Shown: piece by piece, positions 35,301 to 48,125 of the stretch
How positions within the stretch are numbered: position 1 is the first letter of the stretch
How the letters are laid out: every line of letters starts with the position of its first letter
Assembly (NCBI GenBank): GCA_004352715.1
Contig: SCFE01000066.1
Coordinates: forward strand, 1,822,115-1,886,114
DNA from: Hofstenia miamia
Taxonomy: Eukaryota > Xenacoelomorpha > Acoela
Length of the DNA stretch: 64,000 nt
Direction of reading: 5' to 3'
Notes under the pieces: generated by a model
What the model saw: only the letters and a program-made list of their open reading frames with translations
Told to the model about the DNA's origin: nothing
Database searches by the model: none
Translations under genes and position numbers: made by a program

Positions 35301-38300
35301 TGTGATTTATGAATGCAGTTTGATCATTTCAATTTTAACTTCTTATTTATTTTTTTAATCAATCAAAATTCATAAGTTGCATTGTAAATCACAATTCAAA
35401 ATCAGGTATTTATGCGAGTTCACGAGGAGCCTACAGACACCTTGTTTCACACTTTAAGCTCTTGCCTTCTTTGCGAACCATTCAAAATTTGTTGAAGCCA
35501 ATCAATGCTGACGGAAATGATGAGCAAGCAAAGTATCTAAATCTATATTTGAAACGATTAAATAATGTTTCCCATTTAGTATTAGTATGATATATTTATT
35601 TACAATTTGAATGATTTAATCGTTTCAATTTTAATAGATCAATGATACATGATATCTTTGCAAAGTTGGAATGCCGCAATGTTTTCATGCTAGTGGACGA
35701 GGTTTACATAAAGGCAAGCTGGCAATTTCGCAATGGGCACGTCATTGGTTATAGTCTTGACCAACCCAGTATATTAGCTCGTACAGTCTTAACGTTTATG
35801 ATTAAACCACTTATAGGGAAATCATTTGTTTTGAAGCTCTTTCCTGTGTATTGTCTTTCTGGAGAATTCCTTTTACATTGCTTCCAATGGGCTTTGGAGA
35901 TTTTGCATAGTGAATCTGTTAATTGTTTGGGATTAATATGTGATAACAACAGGGTAAATTTTTTTGGTACTGACAATCAATTTGTAGTATCAAAAATACT
36001 TACAATAATCAGCATTACAACAACGCTTTGTTCTACTGTTAAATTTGTTAAATGTAAATTGATTTGGGATTCTCTGCAAAATGACGACTTTGAAAAAAAA
36101 TTGGATTTATCAACAACGTTCTGGAGGTTCTTACTACATTACTTATTCTGACATAATTTCATTATCAAGAATTCGTTTGCTAAGATGATATAATGATCTT
36201 GGAATTGCTATCTCAACTTTGGACTCAGCTGCACACATAAATTGAGAAAGTGCTCAAATGAATTTAGTGAAAATGAAGAACAACGCCAAGCATTTTTATT
36301 TGTTGCTGAATATCTTGCCCATAGATAGCCAATTGATGAAGAACCTATTGATAATGATGAGTTCTTGGATGTTATGACAAGAGGAGGCTTAAGCTATCCA
36401 TCTTTAATGGTTTTTTATTCTTGCAATATTGTTATGCAATTTTTCGAATATTCGCGCACATCGGTCAAGGAGCGAGTTATCGCCCCAGGCACAGTGGAGT
36501 TCCTCCCACATTATCGCCGGATCTTACGATTGCATTATTATAACTTTCATACCAAATCTAAAAATGTTAGCAGATAATAGAATAATGAAAGAGCAAACAG
36601 TTTCCAGTGAGAACGAAATTTATTTGACGTTTGATTACATTGAGTTCCCTATTTATTACAAGAAAAGGTCAATATTTACCGTTTTACAAAAGTTAGCTTG
36701 TTTCCCTCGCAAATTAAACGAGCAATCACANTCTTGACCAACCCAGTATATTAGCTCGTACAGTCTTAACGTTTATGATTAAACCACTTATTGGGAAATC
36801 ATTTGTTTTGAAGCTCTTTCCTGTGTATTGTCTTTCTGGAGAATTCCTTTTACATTGCTTCCAATGGGCTTTGGAGATTTTGCATAGTGAATCTGTTAAT
36901 TGTTTGGGATTAATATGTGATAACAACAGGGTAAATTTTTTTGGTACTGGCAATGGATTAGGCCTAATTCAATATACAAATGTTTTACATGTTTAAAATG
37001 CTGAGTGTTTCATTTAGGTGAACAGAAGATTTATTAATCTTGTTTCAAATGATAGCTTTCTTCATCCGAATTCATTTATAACAAGTCACCCACTGGATGC
37101 TTCTCGACCATTTTTTTTCTTAATTGATTCTATACACTTGATGAAAAGCTTAAGAAATAATTGGATTACTGAACCCACGAAGAGTTTAAAAAGCTTGTTT
37201 AATCCTTATAATTAAAAATATATTTTATCAACATAAATAAGAAAATTTTTGCATAGTTAGAAGTTTTTGTAGTATTAAACAAGCTAATATTAGTAACATT
37301 GAAGGAAGACTCATTTGTAGCGAATTGGAGTGATATAATTCGAATATTTAACAGTGAGCACATGTCAAGCCTTCGCCGAACAAAAATCTCACATGCAGCA
37401 GTTTTTCCTCGCTCTATTGAGAAACAGAAAGTTTCACTAGTTTTTGAAGTCTTTAATGAGAAAGTTGCTGGCTGTTTGAGATTAGTTTCTTTAAATTCAA
37501 CTTCTCAATTTATTGGATATTTTTTTAAACTATTTAATATTCTCCATGTAAAGACTCCTGTAGCAGGTGGGCACATAAATAACACATTTTGTCATTGATT
37601 TATCGCCTAAAAATTAAATTATATTTTCAAATATTAAAATCAATATCATTGACAAACTAAGTGAGATTTATGTGTTAGGAAAAAATCTTAAAGATGAGGA
37701 TCGTCATCCATTTCAATCTGTTAATGACATACGTTTGCAATTCCTGCTTGAGGCAGCACAGGTAATTAAAGATATGGGTCATTCTTCGGGACATGGAGCA
37801 AAAAGATGTCAACAATGGACACAAGAAACATCTTCAGGGTTTTCTAGAACCTTAGTTAAATTTGTTGAGCTTATCAAATACATACTGGAAGAAAAACTTC
37901 TTAAATATGTTATGCTTGGTAGGCGCTTTTCTCAATTTACATTCAATCATATTTGTAGCATCAAAAATACTTATAATAATCAGCATTGCAACAACGCTTT
38001 GTTCTACTGTTAAATTTGTTAAATGTAAATTGATTTGAGGGTCTCTGCAAAATGACGACCTTGAAAAAGAATTTGGTTTTTATCGACAAAGTTCTGGAGG
38101 TTCTTACTACATTAGTTATTCAGACATAATTTCATCATCAAGAATTAGTTTGCTGAGATTATATAACAATCTTGGAATTTCTATATCAACTTTCAATTCA
38201 GCTGCACACAGTAAATGCAGAAAGTGCACAAACGAATTTAGTGAAAATGAACTTTCATTAATTGATTGTGACTTTATCATTGATGAGCTTAGTGAAGAAG

Positions 38301-41300
38301 AACAACAAGCATGTTTATTTGTCGCTGGATATCTCGCCCATAGATACCCTGAATATGTTCGGCCAAATGATGAAGAACCCAATGATAATGATGAGTTCTT
38401 GGATGTTATAACAAGAGGAGGCTTAAGCTATCCATCTTTAACGTTTTTTTCATTCTTACAATTTTGTTACGCAATTTTTAAAAAATTACAAATTTACGAA
38501 ATTTGTCATGGAAAATTAATGCGACTTTTTAACGTTGTTTATACAGCATACTATGAAGACCACACGCCATTAAATCAGCAGTGCTTACGTTCGATGTAAT
38601 ACATTCTTAAAAGGAACACTCACTGTTCAAAAAGACTTATCTTCAATTGAATGCAGCAAGAAAATTAAAAAATTTTGTAAATAAATTAGTGTATATAATA
38701 GTATATTAGATGCAAATTCAAAATATTTTGATCAATTATTAAGTGTTTAAGCATTTTACAAATGTGTTTTTATTTCACTGCATGAGTCAAAAAAAAGAAA
38801 CTGTTATTTTTTACTAACAATCACTTTAAATATACTAGAATAAACTGAATTATTACCCTCCAAGAGAGCAACAGCTGTTGTTGTTTTCACTTCCTGTTAT
38901 TTTCGTATTCCTCGGTACAGACATAATAAGATGTTTGCATTTTATGCATATAAATGATAAACATTACTTGCTTACATAATGCATATGGTACTTAAATGTA
39001 AGCAGTAATTTAATTGAGTTGTTTAATAAAAACTATTTTTCCAAAGATCCTGTTTTATTATTATTCAAGAATTATGCTCAATGCAATTTTGTTGAGAAGC
39101 AGTCATTTTTCTCATTTTGGAGCAACATTGGAGAGTAGTGGGTCTTCTCAGTGATAAACAAATTGAATGATAAAGAAATATTGCGAAAATAGACCTTTAA
39201 ATTCATTTTACCAACTTTTTTCACTGTTTAAGTTTTTTTGCTGAATATTATGGCAAACAAATGATTTTTTGGATATTGCCCCATATACCTACTGCTGCAA
39301 TTATTTGTAATATCTTTCAAATTTGTGTCTAGGATTGGTTTTCAATGCAGTTTATTCACTTACCATGTTCCATTGAATTTGCGACAGTTTGTTAAAAAAG
39401 GAAGCCCACTCATGCAAGTTGTAAGACATCTACTGGACGTCATTTAGGAGCAAAAATATGTTATTTGGTAACTGTAAGAAACTCTGGCTTTAAAGATTTT
39501 CACAATTATCTTTTTTTGCATGTATTTTTTATTTAATATTTTTTCAAGTATTTTGTAATTTTTAACGGTAATTAACCATAAATATTTAATTACATTGCTT
39601 GTAGCAATATTTAATTCGTCTGTAGGTTATAAATTATGTTTATAATGATTTGTATGCGCCTCCTGTTTTTAGAGGTTGCTGTCGATCCTATGCTCATAGG
39701 AATTTCAATGGGCTGTGTATTAATTTGTTTTATTGAATTCTATGTTCATTTTAATCGTCTTAATAAATGTCTTAGCGATGCTCAATTAATCTTTCTAGCT
39801 ATTCTTGGAATGTAAAATCTCGTTTGTTATTGTAGATTGAAGGCAATAAATAGCACTTTTGAATTAAACAAATATGTCAAATTATTCATTTTCAGCGAAA
39901 AACGTATTCATCTCATCGGTTACATATTTAGAGCCTACCGCCTACTTAAGTAATTTAAAAAATTTTGATCTATCGTTTTTGTTGAGAGATTTGTTTTGTT
40001 GTCTACCCCTTTTATGCTTTCTGGTCAATATTTATTTAGCAAATTTGATAATTAAATTATTTAATATCTAAGTTATTAATAGTATTTTTATTTTTAGGTG
40101 CTTTAATTTATTCATTTCATTTAATATTACCCAATTGCTTTGAAAATAATCTTTAAATAAAGTTTTGAAACGTTATCATTGAATTGTGTACATTACTCAT
40201 TTATGGATTTGGTAAAATCCTTGAAAATTTACTTTGTGTCCTGAGTGTTTATCAGTACTGTTTGTTTCTACGAATTAGCGTAGGATAGCGGTTAATCTCT
40301 GCATGCAATATACAAATTTCTCGTAGAAGTTGAATTTCACAAACTTGTAAAAATTATAATAAATAATAAGTGGAGCTTTCTCTACGATTACTTTTTCAAT
40401 TAAAAGAGGTAAACACGAAAACTTTTATAAACGACAAATCGCTGAATTTGATAAGTAACTATAATCATTATATTACGTGTGTGTTGCTAAATGGTTGTAA
40501 TAAATCATTTTCTTACCTTGATTAGAGTTTGGATTTCCACTTGTGTCTAAATATCTCTTTTATCTTTTGTGTATAGCTGATTCGAAAGTGTATTTTCTCA
40601 ATTATCAATAAAACTTATACAATACGTTATTGTATTCTTATATTTAACCTGTCTTTGCTACTTATAGAAAACAAAATTTATTTATTTCGTATTTTTCTTG
40701 GAAGAAAGAAATCATTTATAAGTTTAAAATGTATGATAAATTGAACACTTCTCATTTATAACATCATTATTCACAAATACGAATATATAAAACGCTCAAG
40801 CAGTTTGTTTCATGGACTGTTTAAAATGAAATCATGATTGATAAATGCATTTGCTAAGCAAATTTTTTATGGTTTGATGAACTGGTGAAGCAGATGTTTG
40901 TAGTCAAGGATGCGCTTTTTAGAAAAGTTAAGGTCATTAAAAATACTATAGTGCATTAATTGACGAAAATATATTAAATAATAACATAGGCAGAGTATGT
41001 ATGTCTACACATAGTAGATAGTGGGAGCTTGTACATTACCCGCATAACAATATTTCGCCCATGTAGCCGTCATTAATCCAATGATATATATTTTTGCTCA
41101 ACTTTAATTCGATTCGTAGTTCTTGCTCTATTCCCTTATTTGCTTTTTATGTCACATTTTTTTTATACTCAACTCACCAGTTTCAAGCAAAGGTTTTTTA
41201 TTTAGAAATCGAGACTGAATATAGTTCACAACACGTCTTCTTTAAATCCAAGCAATTTTTTCTGCAAACGTTCTTTTTGTTGTACAAATCCATTGAAAAT

Positions 41301-44300
41301 CTGAGATACCTTTATTTTTTATATCGTATTAGTTTTTCAAATTTAATATCAATTTCAATATTATTTATGTTATTGTAATCAGGACCCGGATTCATATAGA
41401 AATATGTGCTTCAAAATATTGTCAGTTGAACTTGAGCCAACTATGAGCAAATATATGAATATTACAAACTACAAATTATTGAAAAACAATTGAATATGCT
41501 GAAAATGAGTTCATTTTTAGTTCATGACACCACCAGATACTACTCCAAATGTTCAATTGTTAGAGAAAACTGTTCTGAAATTAGATAGTTTTTTAACAGT
41601 CGAAACATCCTTGTGCATATTTGAAATTGACAAACTGCTGTGGTTTGACATATAGTGCTGATAATGATCGCCCAGCAATTTCATTGGCATAATCTACTAT
41701 AATTGCCACCTCCGATTTTTTTCAGCACCTACTTAAGTTTGTCCATAAGCACTTGGACGGATATATTGTTTTGTAACTTTCTAACAACTTCTACATTTTC
41801 CAAAAATCATAGGGTCGCTTGAGGGTCGGTAGTTGCCACATTAAGTAACTCAAAATTGCATTTGGTTTTGGTAGACCCTAAGTTTTTAGGAAAATTGGAT
41901 TGTAAATATAGTGTTTGTTTTTTTTACTGCAGAAGCTTCACTTTCCCGTCTATATTGGCATCACTTGTTTGGCTCTTTAAGCAGTTCTTTGAGAAGGTCA
42001 ATCGGCTTTCTCTTCCTACTCCCCCCGCTATTCTAATCAATTGTTACAAGATGCAACACTAGGCTAGTTGTCTTTTAATATCATGCTCACTTTGTACTTG
42101 TTAAAATATTAATATATAATATGATAACAATTATTGCTAATATAAATCCTAACACTGATTATAATATTAAGTGGTCGGCCTGTGCCCTTTTGCTTAGCTC
42201 TGCTATTCTATTTCGAATAATATCATATCATTGACCCCCCTTCAAATTGGATTTTATACAATACCAGAAGTTTTTGACATGACCTGAAGGATTGTGATTC
42301 GAGATAAACACTTAGGTTCCAGTTTATTTCAAATACCAATTAATGACAATACAGATGATGTTAAGTTAACTTTTTGTAATAGGTTATTTTATTATGATAA
42401 ACCTATTTGTCAATTTAAACAGTGCTTTAGATAGTGCTATAACAGTTACTGAGATTGACATATAGCCTACATGCTTGTCATTATTGAAATTCATACATAA
42501 TTACGTAACAATCATTACTATAACCGCTCTGAAATACTTCGTTAAGTGGCCATTCATATCGTTCGCCTATTGGTCAATTGTGATTTTACGTCAGCGTAAT
42601 AAATGATCGATTATATGTGCATTCCATCACGTTTAATTATTATTCTGTGTTCTGTGTCCCAAGTGGTCAGTCGTATTAAATGGGTCATCCACTGTCAACA
42701 ACTACTAATGATAGCCATACGCTTTACCGCAGCCCCGAAGGTGGTGGAGGAAGACTGATCTGTTCTGCACCAGCTACCCCTTATAATCGCACTCCTAGTT
42801 CTAGTCCCGTTCTCAGTCGCAGAGATATAACTTATTCAATGGACTCACACCCTAAAGTGTCAGTGGGTAGAATGCCGTCTGTCAAGGAGTACAAAGCATT
42901 TATATCCAGAGTATCCAGATATTCAAGATCCTCCAATAGAATTGAGGCCTCTTGATGTGTTTTACAGCCTTCTCTCATTGTCATCTGAAAACTTCGCCGG
43001 GATTAATTATTTGACCCAAAAGCTTTCAAGCTTTGGAATACATGTTTTATGGACGCAGAAACTTCTTTTGTAGTTTTCAATGTTATTTTGACAATATAGT
43101 AGAATTTTCAGATTTTAAGTTTACGTTTATGTTATTACCTCAATCGAACTGTAAGTTATTTTACATGTAAACATTTTATTTTTTCCGTGATTTTCAACAT
43201 TTTCCACATTTCCAGTTATGAATTTGTGCTATTCAATTATTGTCATGAACTTTTTTGCTTGAGTAGTTTTATAAAAAGTGTTTTTTAAAAAAAGTATAAT
43301 GTTGCTTCTATTAATGGAGCTAATACCTTTCGATTAATTATAAAGATTGCTTGGCTACAAATTGCATAAAATTTTGTAATTTACCTCGTTTATATTCCCT
43401 GATTCTGAATATATCCGATTGTATTCAAATCAATATCCTATTTACAGAATTAAATTTTTAATGAGCAATTTATATTATTTGCTAATAGATTTTTATGAAT
43501 GAATCCAAATTTGAATATATACTCAGTGAAAACTATGTGCAACATTAATAAACTTTAAGTCGTATTCTGCCAATATCAAAAACCCGAGAAAGCATATTAC
43601 AATTTTAATTAATAAATAATTGTGCTCTTGCTATTCTTGTACTTCATCAGATTGCGCCATAACTTAGTAAATTTTCAGTATGCTTAAAGCTTAATGGACC
43701 ATTAGAAATAATATAATGAATGACTGTAAAACTTTAATTTACTTATGATCATGGCTATAAAATTATTAAAGTAATTTACACATATGATGAATTGTTGCAC
43801 CTACTTAAATATTTACACATAGCACTATGTAAAATTATTAAAGTAATTTACACATATGATGAATTGTTGCACCTACTTAAATATTTACACATAGCTCTAT
43901 GTAAATGGAAGTTAATTGTTTGATAGCCTATTTTTAATTTTGTTTTAGTGACCTATTATCAGGGGTGGCAAATTTGCGGTTAACAGCATTATCTGCTGTC
44001 AATATTAACAGCAGGCAGTTTTGCTTTTAACAGGAGCTGTTAATAGCAAATTTAAATAACTTTTTTTCAAAATTTTCCACTTTACAACACAAAAAAATTA
44101 AATTTGGTTTGCTGGATTTCAAAATACGGAATTTGTAAACAATAGTGCTGTTATTATGTTACTCAGAGCCTTTGAGAACAATGCCCAGGCCTGGAAACAA
44201 TGATGTCTTATGCGAGGATACTGCTATTTTAGGATTTGGCTTTGGATTCGAAAAATACTTCAGATTTGAATATTTATGAATTTTGTTTACACGCATTTCT

Positions 44301-47300
44301 TTGTTTATATGTTGTTCAAATTTGTACAATGTATTTTCAGATTTGTTGTTGCTTTGGCTAATTTCCGAATTCCTATTTTGGGCGAAATTCATTCAATGAA
44401 TTAACAATTTTGAATCTCATTTGTACTTAATTGGCCCAATACAGTAAGATTTGGCAAAAATAACCTCTCAAAATTCGGATCCGGATTCATTGATAAATTT
44501 GTTGACTAAATTATGCATATGCTCACAATTACTATAAAAAGTTAATAGCGAAAATTATATTATTTTAAGTGAGGATAAAATTTAAAAGAAATTTAAAATT
44601 ATAAAATTACTAAAGAAGTGAAGTCAGTTGCTTATGGTTGCAAAAGAAAAATCAAGTTCTTCACCAATTTGCATGATGGGTAACAAATCCCCATTGGATA
44701 CAAAATGTACATCGTCAGAACAACTCCGTTTAATGAGTACATCAATATAATATTCGTTAATAGATTTTTTCAATGTATATCAGAATACCACCTGTGTAGT
44801 CATCAACAGCTATTGTAACCTAAAATGTACTTCCCAACTAACTGATTTGCTCATTGGAAGAAACAAATCACGGACTCCTTTGTGTTAACTCCAAAGGTAA
44901 ACAGAATTTGGTTCCTTTTTCTATGTACAGCTCCCCAAATCGCAAAAAGCTTTGTATAGTTCAGAACATGAGAAAAATTAACATGGGTATCTGCAAAATG
45001 TTGCCTCACTGTGCTATAGATTTGAGGAAGTATAATTTTTTCATACGAAATGATGTTTTACAGCATGAGAGCCCTCTTAATGAGGATCAATATGCTCACT
45101 GATTCAAGGCAGGCCAGTGGCATTCAATTATGTTTTAGCCAAATTGAAACAGTAATTTTTGTTTATGTACATGTAACTTTGTTCTTAGTGATTATTGCAT
45201 GTATCAATGTGATGTTCATTGTTGCATGTCAAAATGTTCTTGAGATAATATTTACAAGAATGGTTGCACCTCTCCCGCTTTGGCCATCCAAAGATACTAA
45301 TGGTGGTAACTTAAGAGAGCGCCTGCTGGCTGCTAATAGATCCGTGAAAAGTAATTTCGGAGCAGTATTTACTAAAATGCAAAGCATTCTAGCTAATAGA
45401 AGTCTCGCTCAACTCCTTAATAGATGGCGATATTATGACTAACTGTGACACAGCAAAGCTGCCTCACAGGAATGCACAGCAAACGCTGGTTTTGGCCTAT
45501 CTCATAGGCCAGAGACAGAGAGTTTCCTCTCTGTATGACTGCCCTATGAGACGCACCCTAACTGGTGCCAGTTGCAGTCTTGCTACACAGTTTCCGCTAT
45601 GCCGCCGTCTGTCCCCACAACACTAAAACAGGCAGGCTTCTCCACCTTTACCGCCCACATATATACAAAGTATACATGGCGGCACCTTCTGTACCCTGGT
45701 TTTAACGTCTGATGTAGGCAAGGGCCTCCGCACACTGACGCGCCCACTGAGTGTTGGCACTACCTAGGAACCACCGCGAGGAGGTACTATTTTGGGACTT
45801 TTTACGCATAGACCTTATGGTGTTAAGCTTTTTTCCACTAGCATGTTGTAGTATAAGTTGTAAGTGTAGACATTACAAATCTAAAATATTTCATTTCAAA
45901 CTTTTTTCATTATTAAACTAAGTTTACACCTCAAGCTTTTGGGGTAAAGTTTGATATGAATACATTTCATAAATTATTGAATTAATATTCTGGGAAACAC
46001 CTGCGTTTTGCATCAATAAAATATTTCGTATTGAAAATTGATCTATGGCAAGATGCATTAAAGATATTCATTTCAAGATAACGATATTTATTACAATTTG
46101 GTATGAAAAATGAAACATACTTAAAGATTAAATTAAATGATAGATGCTATTCTTGATGAGAATTTATACAGCTTTCTTATCAACTATGACTAGTGACAGG
46201 GGTGGATCCAGAAATTTTTCATGGAATGTATGATTGCAGTTTTTCTGGCAAAATGAGAAGTCATTAACAATTTTCTAATATTCAATTTTATATGTTTTAA
46301 GAGGGCATTTTTTCAAGGTAAATTTTAAAAAACAATAAATATACTTTCTGTTCAAATTCAAATTTTAAAAAATCCTGTAAGTCATAACAGAAATATATCA
46401 AAGATTCCAAAGTCAACAGACGTTATATTGAACACTGGATCTAAGCTATTTGCAGCACTAATTTTGACATCTTAAAAACTCATGATGCCCAAGGTTTGTA
46501 TTTCCGACCTAAATAATTTAAGCACCTAAGACCAAGCTTTGTTTGGTCAGTTTAGATTGCAAATGATGCCCAATAGAAATCCATTTATGTTTTTGGAAAA
46601 CAACAAATATTTTGAACTTCATAACAAATGTAATTTTAATTATAGAGTCCGAAATTTTCATTTTTTAAGCTTTGCAATATTTGCAAAAACTAATTTCAAG
46701 CAAATAAAAAATTATCACTACTGACATTATTAAAATGAAAATGGTATTAGTGATAAGATGTAGTTCTATTTGAATACCTAGTCTTAGCGCGGATTATATT
46801 TATTTCTCAACCACGAAGTATTTTAAGTTCAAGATTGCAATAAATAAAAGTGAATATTTTTTTGTTTAGAAACGGCTTTTGGCTTTTTTAACAATATTAT
46901 TCCGGGTTAAGAAGTCCAGTTACTGATTATGATTCATTTACACAGATTAACCTTTTATTAAAAGAAATAATTGTTAGTGACAAGATATTTCTGTGAATGT
47001 CTACTAATAATAAGCTGTGGTACACTAACAGGCAATGCATACCTTCATACCGCCTTGAATTCGCTACTGTGAAAATTTATCACCGCATATAGGGTGCAAA
47101 TTCTGAAAACTTTCCACGTGTTGCTAGATAGTGAGCCATCTGTTTACCTATTTTATCAGTATATACTTTACATGAAAACGCTCCTAAATAGCTGAATACC
47201 CTTCTCAAATAGTTTTAGAAAAAACCATTATTCTGAGTAAAGAATGCGAACGATACCCTCTATTAGATAATGAAACGTTTGTTTATGATAATAAAACTGT

Positions 47301-48091
47301 TAAATTTGCAATGCACAGTAAAGCAAGCATTTAATTATTTCAGAAGTGGCATCCCGCATCTATCTAAAGCATTATGCAGCTCGCTTTTCTTACAAATAGC
47401 ACGCAGCTGTTATGCTTTGGCATTCACAATTGAATTAATAATCAATGAAATTGTTGTCTATTTTAAAGTAAATGTTTTAAATAGTTTATACCAGGTGCTC
47501 TAATACACTTCGATTTTTCCACTTTTGATGGCAATGGGTTACTGTTTTGAAGTAGTCGAAGAATATTTATTATTGTTGATTCAGGCAAATTTAAAATAAG
47601 CAGGAAAGAATCATTCAAGACCGAAATGCTACAAAGTAACAATACAATATATTCATTTATAAAGCGCTGCACTAGAAAATTGGAGCAATGTATTCTGCTG
47701 CCCTTTGACTTGAACTAATAATATTGATCAAATAGAAATGTCGTTAAGCTCCAACAGAAAGACGTTTCAAAACGGTGATGGTCAAGAAGTACGTTGCTTT
47801 TATTCGATTATTGAGAAGTCGTGGACTTAATTTTACATTTTACTTTCAGACTTAAGTCTTGATCAATATTTTTATATGATTTCGAAATGATTCGTAACGA
47901 AGCCCTTAAGGATAAAATTTGACTCTATTTGCTTCAGTAGAGTGACTTATTTTTTCTGTAGTTAGGTATTGATACCGTGAAATAATTGATTTAATTTTTT
48001 TCGAAATTGAATCTCTAGATGTGCATCTATTTAGAGATCAGCTTTTAAATTATTTTATTGTAACTGTTCCATTGAGATTTATTAGTAAACC

Positions 48092-48125
<34 letters not shown>

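Larger units (their letters stand above)
34753..38922 (+). mobile_element. P-like element with 8-bp target duplication
   Basis: The 8-bp word GTACAGAC occurs at 34753-34760 and 38915-38922. The element between starts CGAGGAATATGAAAGTAATA and its right end on the other strand reads CGAGGAATACGAAAATAACA, an inverted repeat of about 20 bp with three mismatches. P elements make 8-bp duplications, and the interior encodes P/THAP9-type transposase, so the identification rests on three independent signs. Near the right end is the perfect palindrome CAACAGCTGTTG (38869-38880). A single N at 36731 divides a left part (with an internally deleted transposase) from a right part (less deleted but without a 5' end), so the assembled order may be chimeric. 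Confidence 0.88.

Noticed and set aside
41094-41378. 94-residue F/S/Y-rich frame
   Set aside because: T-rich DNA gives such hydrophobic frames by chance; no conserved pattern.
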